Assembly (NCBI RefSeq): GCF_900188145.1
Contig: NZ_FZOJ01000002.1
Coordinates: 62,001 to 126,000, forward strand
Direction: 5' to 3'
From: Anaerovirgula multivorans
Lineage (GTDB): Bacteria; Bacillota; Clostridia; Peptostreptococcales; Natronincolaceae
DNA: 64,000 nt
A program made the position numbers and the translations under genes. Under the pieces are notes generated by a model. The model was not told the origin of the DNA. It worked only from the letters and a program-made list of their open reading frames with translations, and searched no databases. Shown here one piece after another: positions 60,575-64,000 of the stretch (within the stretch, counting starts at the first letter, position 1; the number at the start of each line of letters is the position of its first letter).

Positions 60575-61798
60575 TTATATAAATTTCACCCATTTCATTT
60601 CCAATACTGAGAGATCGTCCTTTAAATGTTGTTGTCTATTTGCTAATTGATTAATATTATAGGTTAAATAATGATAATTACTACTTTTTATTTCTTCTTG
60701 TAGATATTTTATAAATCCTTCATATTCTAAAGTATTTCCATCATCTTCCTTTAATTCCAACAATCCATCCGTATAGATAATTAAATGATCTCCAGGCTCT
60801 AAATATATAGTTTTTTCTTCATAGCCTTCTGTAAATTCAAAGCCTACTGGTGTTCCATAACCATCTAATTCAACAAAATCTCCATTGTTTCTTACTAATA
60901 TTGGTGCAGGGTGAGCACCTCTAACGTATTTTAATACACCGGTTTTTACATTTAAAACCATATAAAAAATTGTGAAATAGTGTTGATATTTAGTAAAAGG
61001 AAATCTTTTGTTTAAATACTTAATCACCTCAACTGGAGGAATGATTTCGTAATATGGAGGATTGTCTATTTTTCTCTTTAAAGGAGATCCCCTATCTACG
61101 TCTAAGATCAGGAATTCTGATAAAGCTACTGCCAGCATCGAGGAAGCCACCCCATGTCCCATTACATCAATAACATATAACCCCATGTGATCTTCATCCA
61201 ACATAAAAACATCAAATATATCTCCTCCAACTTTGCCAGATGGTTGAAAGTGCCAAAAAAAGGAGCAATTAGGTATATTCCCTAATGTTTTGGGAATAAG
61301 CGCTTCCTGAATTTGAGAAGCCATCGTCAAGTTGTGTTCTAGTTCAATTCTTTGGTTTTTAATAGTAACCAAGCTCTCTTCTAAAGCACTTTTAGTCTTC
61401 TTAAGATCTTCTTCTAATGCAACAGTCTTTAATTGATTATGTATTTTAAAAACAAGTTCTTTTTCGTCAATAGGCCTCTGTAGAAAATCATTTACGCCCA
61501 AATCAATGGCTTTTGATTTTTCTTTCTCTTTTTCATCATCTAAAAAGAGAAGGATGGGGATTCCATTAGTATCTTTGTTATCTTTTAATGTCTTAATAAC
61601 TTTTAAATATGTATTATCAGTTATATTTATTAATATTACATGGGGCATCACTTTTGATACTAGGTTTATTAAATCTTCTTCTAAATGTTTTTCTACTACC
61701 TCATGTCCATACTTTCTTAGCACTTTTTTTAAATAGCAATCTTTTTGCTTTTCTTCAATTAAAATTAATATTTTGTTATATGTCATAGTCAATCCCAA
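60575..61798 (-). CDS. degenerate receiver + PP2C (SpoIIE/RsbU-type) phosphatase
   Basis: 407 residues. An N-terminal receiver-like domain (about 1-125) has the phospho-Asp position occupied by Asn58 (PHVILINITD) and the conserved Lys replaced by Arg (FLQRPID). A coiled linker (LKKTKSALEESLVTIKNQRI ELEHNL) follows. The PP2C domain has PSGKVGGDIFDVF, LYVIDVMGHGVASSMLAVAL, RGAHPAPILVRNNGDFVELD and DHLIIYTDGLLEL, with metal-binding Asp residues intact. It likely dephosphorylates an anti-sigma-factor antagonist, but no partner is nearby. Confidence 0.9.
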   Translation of the reverse strand: MGLTMTYNKILILIEEKQKDCYLKKVLRKYGHEVVEKHLEEDLINLVSKVMPHVILINITDNTYLKVIKTLKDNKDTNGIPILLFLDDEKEKEKSKAIDLGVNDFLQRPIDEKELVFKIHNQLKTVALEEDLKKTKSALEESLVTIKNQRIELEHNLTMASQIQEALIPKTLGNIPNCSFFWHFQPSGKVGGDIFDVFMLDEDHMGLYVIDVMGHGVASSMLAVALSEFLILDVDRGSPLKRKIDNPPYYEIIPPVEVIKYLNKRFPFTKYQHYFTIFYMVLNVKTGVLKYVRGAHPAPILVRNNGDFVELDGYGTPVGFEFTEGYEEKTIYLEPGDHLIIYTDGLLELKEDDGNTLEYEGFIKYLQEEIKSSNYHYLTYNINQLANRQQHLKDDLSVLEMKWVKFI

Positions 61799-61911
61799 CC
61801 CTTACTAGGTTTTCAATATAATTAATTATAGTTTAACTTGTATTAAGTAAGTTAGCAATATTTATTAAGAAAAAGGTGTGCTTTTTTTGTTAGGTCTATG
61901 GGAGGAATTAA

Positions 61912-62985
61912 TTAATTATTTATTATTTCTTTAATAAAAACCGTTAACTCTACTAATAGATTTCTTATTATATTACCTTCAACTATTTTAACAACGGGTC
62001 GCAATGGAAAGTCTTTATTAATTCCTATTACAATACCCTCTTCCCCTGTATTTAATAGGACCTTTGTTCCTAATGGATAGATAGCTATATTATGAATAAA
62101 TTTTCTAACTAGACTATGTTCCAGTTGGGTTCCTACGATTGACATTAAATATTCTATCGCCTTATGAGGTAGCATTGCCCTTTTATAAATTCGCTCAGCT
62201 GTTATTGCATCATATATGTCACATATTGCCACCATTTTAGAGAAAAGATATAGCTTATCCCATTTTATTCCCTGTGGGTAACCCCCGCCATCTATTCTTT
62301 CATGATGTTCTTTTGCGGCCTTAGCAATATCTTCCTTATAGCCCAATTGATTTTTTAAAATATCATAGCCATAAAGCGTATGTCTTTTCATAATCTCCAT
62401 TTCTTCTGGTGTGAGCTTATCAGGCTTTAACAATATACTGTCTCTAATTTGAGTTTTTCCTATATCATGTAATAGCCCTGCTATGGCTGCATCTTCTATT
62501 TCTTTAGCGTTAAAACTCATGGTTTTACCAAATAAAATCATAAAAATAGAAACGTCTATCGAGTGTAGGTATGTATATTCATCTTTTCTTCGAATTCCTT
62601 GAATGCTCATATATACCTGTTGATTTTCGTTAATGCTGGATACTAGATTTTTTGCTAAACTCGCAATCATTTTTTTGTCTATATTGCCACCGCTTCTAAA
62701 TATTTCAAACTCTTTGCTTATTTCTTGGAAGCTTTGTTTATATACTTTCTTTATTTCTTCAATCTGTTTAACAACAGGTTCGTCTAAATATTTAATTCTA
62801 TCATCCAGTACTTCAAAGGGAGAAACATTTGTGATCAAATAAATAATATTATTTTTTTGTAGTTTTTGTTTAAGGAAAGCTGTCATTTTTGTACCTTTTT
62901 TTACTAATATTGCCCCCTGAGGATTGCATAGATCATAGGCTATCGGCGTTCCATCTTCAATCTGTGATAAGTATATTTTTTGCAT
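61912..62985 (-). CDS. HD-GYP domain protein (putative c-di-GMP phosphodiesterase)
   Basis: 357 residues. An N-terminal ~130-residue region (possibly a sensor) precedes an HD-GYP domain: YTYLHSIDVSIFMILFGKTM, GLLHDIGKTQIRD (HD), KRHTLYGYDIL and EHHERIDGGGYPQGI (HHExxDGxGYP), then AICDIYDAITAERIYKRAM. All metal-ligand motifs are present, so c-di-GMP hydrolysis is plausible. It would act on the same messenger sensed by the riboswitch at 24.8 kb. Confidence 0.92.
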   Translation of the reverse strand: MQKIYLSQIEDGTPIAYDLCNPQGAILVKKGTKMTAFLKQKLQKNNIIYLITNVSPFEVLDDRIKYLDEPVVKQIEEIKKVYKQSFQEISKEFEIFRSGGNIDKKMIASLAKNLVSSINENQQVYMSIQGIRRKDEYTYLHSIDVSIFMILFGKTMSFNAKEIEDAAIAGLLHDIGKTQIRDSILLKPDKLTPEEMEIMKRHTLYGYDILKNQLGYKEDIAKAAKEHHERIDGGGYPQGIKWDKLYLFSKMVAICDIYDAITAERIYKRAMLPHKAIEYLMSIVGTQLEHSLVRKFIHNIAIYPLGTKVLLNTGEEGIVIGINKDFPLRPVVKIVEGNIIRNLLVELTVFIKEIINN

Positions 62986-63024
62986 CCTTTTTCTTTCCCC
63001 CTTCTAATTGCATATTTTATCCTT

Positions 63025-63744
63025 TTATATAATCCTATTGTTATGGATAACCTGAATATCATCCCACACTACACTATCTATTCCTTCAATTCTTTTTAAG
63101 TCGTTATATACTTCTAATCGATTGAGTTTTGAAGGGGTTTTGACAAAAAAAGTAATTTGCATATTGTACTCGTATTCATCTTCCTCCTGAGTAAAATCAT
63201 TTTCTACAATAATATTTTTAATATTGATATGAAACCTACCAAAAACTGTCCCAATATCTCCTATAAATCCAGGTCTGCCTATTCCCTTAATTTTCACCTC
63301 TGAATACCTTCTGAGCTTTCCTATTCTTTTTTCTAATAGACCTAAGCTAGCCAAGGAAAATAGAGCTATGGCTGTAGTGATTAATGCACCTATAAAAAAT
63401 CCTGCCCCTACCGCCAATCCGATACCTCCACTAATCCAGAGACTAGCAGCGGTGGTGAGACCTTTTACATTTGTACCTTCCCGCATGATTGTACCTGCAC
63501 CTAAAAAACCTATACCACTTACTACTTGGGCAGCCAATCTAGCAGGTTCTCCACCTCTTCCTTCCGGCCCAAAGCCGATAAACCCATAAATCGATAAGAT
63601 CATAATAAGACAAGATCCAACGGTGACTAAAATATGGGTTCTAAAGCCCGCAGGTCTATTGTTAACTTCTCTTTCAAAGCCAATTATTCCTCCTAATACC
63701 CCTGCTAATAATAATCTTAATAATAAATCAGTATTGGTAATCAC
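63025..63744 (-). CDS. MgtC/SapB family membrane protein
   Basis: 239 residues. Five or so membrane helices with the MgtC signature: GGIIGFEREVNNRPAGFRTHILVTVGSC, QVVSGIGFLGAGTIMREGTN and LTTAASLWISGGIGLAVGAG. The ~90-residue cytoplasmic C-terminal tail (YSEVKIKGIGRPGFIGDIGT) is ACT-like. MgtC proteins act in Mg2+ limitation and ATP-synthase regulation in some bacteria; the role here is unknown. No partner operon genes. Confidence 0.92.
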   Translation of the reverse strand: MITNTDLLLRLLLAGVLGGIIGFEREVNNRPAGFRTHILVTVGSCLIMILSIYGFIGFGPEGRGGEPARLAAQVVSGIGFLGAGTIMREGTNVKGLTTAASLWISGGIGLAVGAGFFIGALITTAIALFSLASLGLLEKRIGKLRRYSEVKIKGIGRPGFIGDIGTVFGRFHINIKNIIVENDFTQEEDEYEYNMQITFFVKTPSKLNRLEVYNDLKRIEGIDSVVWDDIQVIHNNRII

Positions 63745-63823
63745 TGTATCACCACCATTCTATTATATTTTCATATTTTATAAAAGATATAATTGTTAAT
63801 ACATTATAGATGACCAATTTTTA

Positions 63824-63850
63824 GAAAAAAAAGAATACCCTAGGGCATTC
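63824..63850 (-). terminator. terminator of the GNAT gene
   Basis: Minus strand GAATGCC CTAG GGTATTC followed by TTTTTTTTC; it sits 18 bp after the acetyltransferase stop codon. Confidence 0.8.
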
Positions 63851-63867
63851 ATGAAATTATCATCCTA

Positions 63868-64000
63868 CTACTTTATTATATTTAAATCTAGATTCATTAT
63901 GTATCGGTGTTCTCCTTCTCCATATTCATGTTTATTCATTTCTTCTACTACAAAACCCATCTTATCCTTATATAGACGTATAGCTGGCTTATTATGAATG
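63868..64000 (-). CDS. GNAT-family acetyltransferase, C-terminal part
   Basis: The minus strand reads (I)HNKPAIRLYKDKMGFVVEEM NKHEYGEGEHRYIMNLDLNI IK then a stop. N(K)PAIRLY.K.GF....E... is the motif-B end of GNAT N-acetyltransferases. The 5' part lies beyond the window. Substrate unknown. Confidence 0.85.
   Translation of the reverse strand, partial: IHNKPAIRLYKDKMGFVVEEMNKHEYGEGEHRYIMNLDLNIIK

Overview
The window is low-GC DNA with Firmicute ribosome-binding sites (AGGAGG/GGGGG) and a clostridial gene set: an [FeFe]-hydrogenase-like protein, a clostridial-type glutamine synthetase, TRAP and hexuronate genes, YtxG/YtxH, a RemA-like protein and HD-GYP proteins. It most resembles an anaerobic Clostridia chromosome of the Alkaliphilus type. 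The genus is an inference, because no rRNA or marker gene is present.

Region 1 (1 to about 21.92 kb) is the integrase-side part of a tailed-phage prophage; its other end lies before position 1. On the minus strand, from high to low coordinates, come a Cro-like protein, an antirepressor, many small cysteine-rich early proteins, RecT and a RecE-like nuclease, a DUF4373/DnaC-like replication pair, SSB, a PAPS-reductase-like protein, a MazG-like protein, an ArpU/RinA-like late regulator, TerS, TerL, portal, head protein, scaffold and major capsid protein. The plus strand carries the lysogeny genes: a CI-like repressor, a membrane protein and a large serine integrase. The integrase end abuts the 3' piece of an ABC-transporter ATPase gene, so the phage has split that gene, and the cognate permease follows. 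A 20-bp motif recurs at stop codons of the early genes.

Region 2 (22 to 29.7 kb) is a mixed chromosomal stretch: the permease, an EAL-domain remnant, a membrane protein controlled by a cyclic-di-GMP-I riboswitch, 51-bp tandem palindromic repeats, an EamA transporter, a 4-OT tautomerase, a RemA-like protein, and a ferredoxin/hydrogenase-like protein.

Region 3 (29.7 to 43.4 kb) holds the argC-J-B-D-carA-carB operon behind an ARG-box promoter, YtxG/YtxH stress-type proteins, glutamine synthetase, and a GntR (YtrA-type)/DUF1648 pair with a 47-bp palindromic operator region.

Region 4 (43.4 to 60.2 kb) is a complete hexuronate catabolic locus: a TRAP transporter, a YesM/YesN-type two-component system, uxaC, uxaA, uxaB, a LacI regulator with two identical 17-bp operators, two tandem KDG kinases, KDPG aldolase and an IclR regulator. 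Together they would import galacturonate or glucuronate and convert it to pyruvate plus glyceraldehyde-3-phosphate. Two copies of an undescribed palindromic element lie at 43.5 and 51.8 kb.

Region 5 (60.2 to 64 kb) is signalling: a Crh-like HPr (Asn15, Ser46), a degenerate receiver fused to a PP2C phosphatase, an HD-GYP protein, MgtC/SapB, and the 3' end of a GNAT acetyltransferase.
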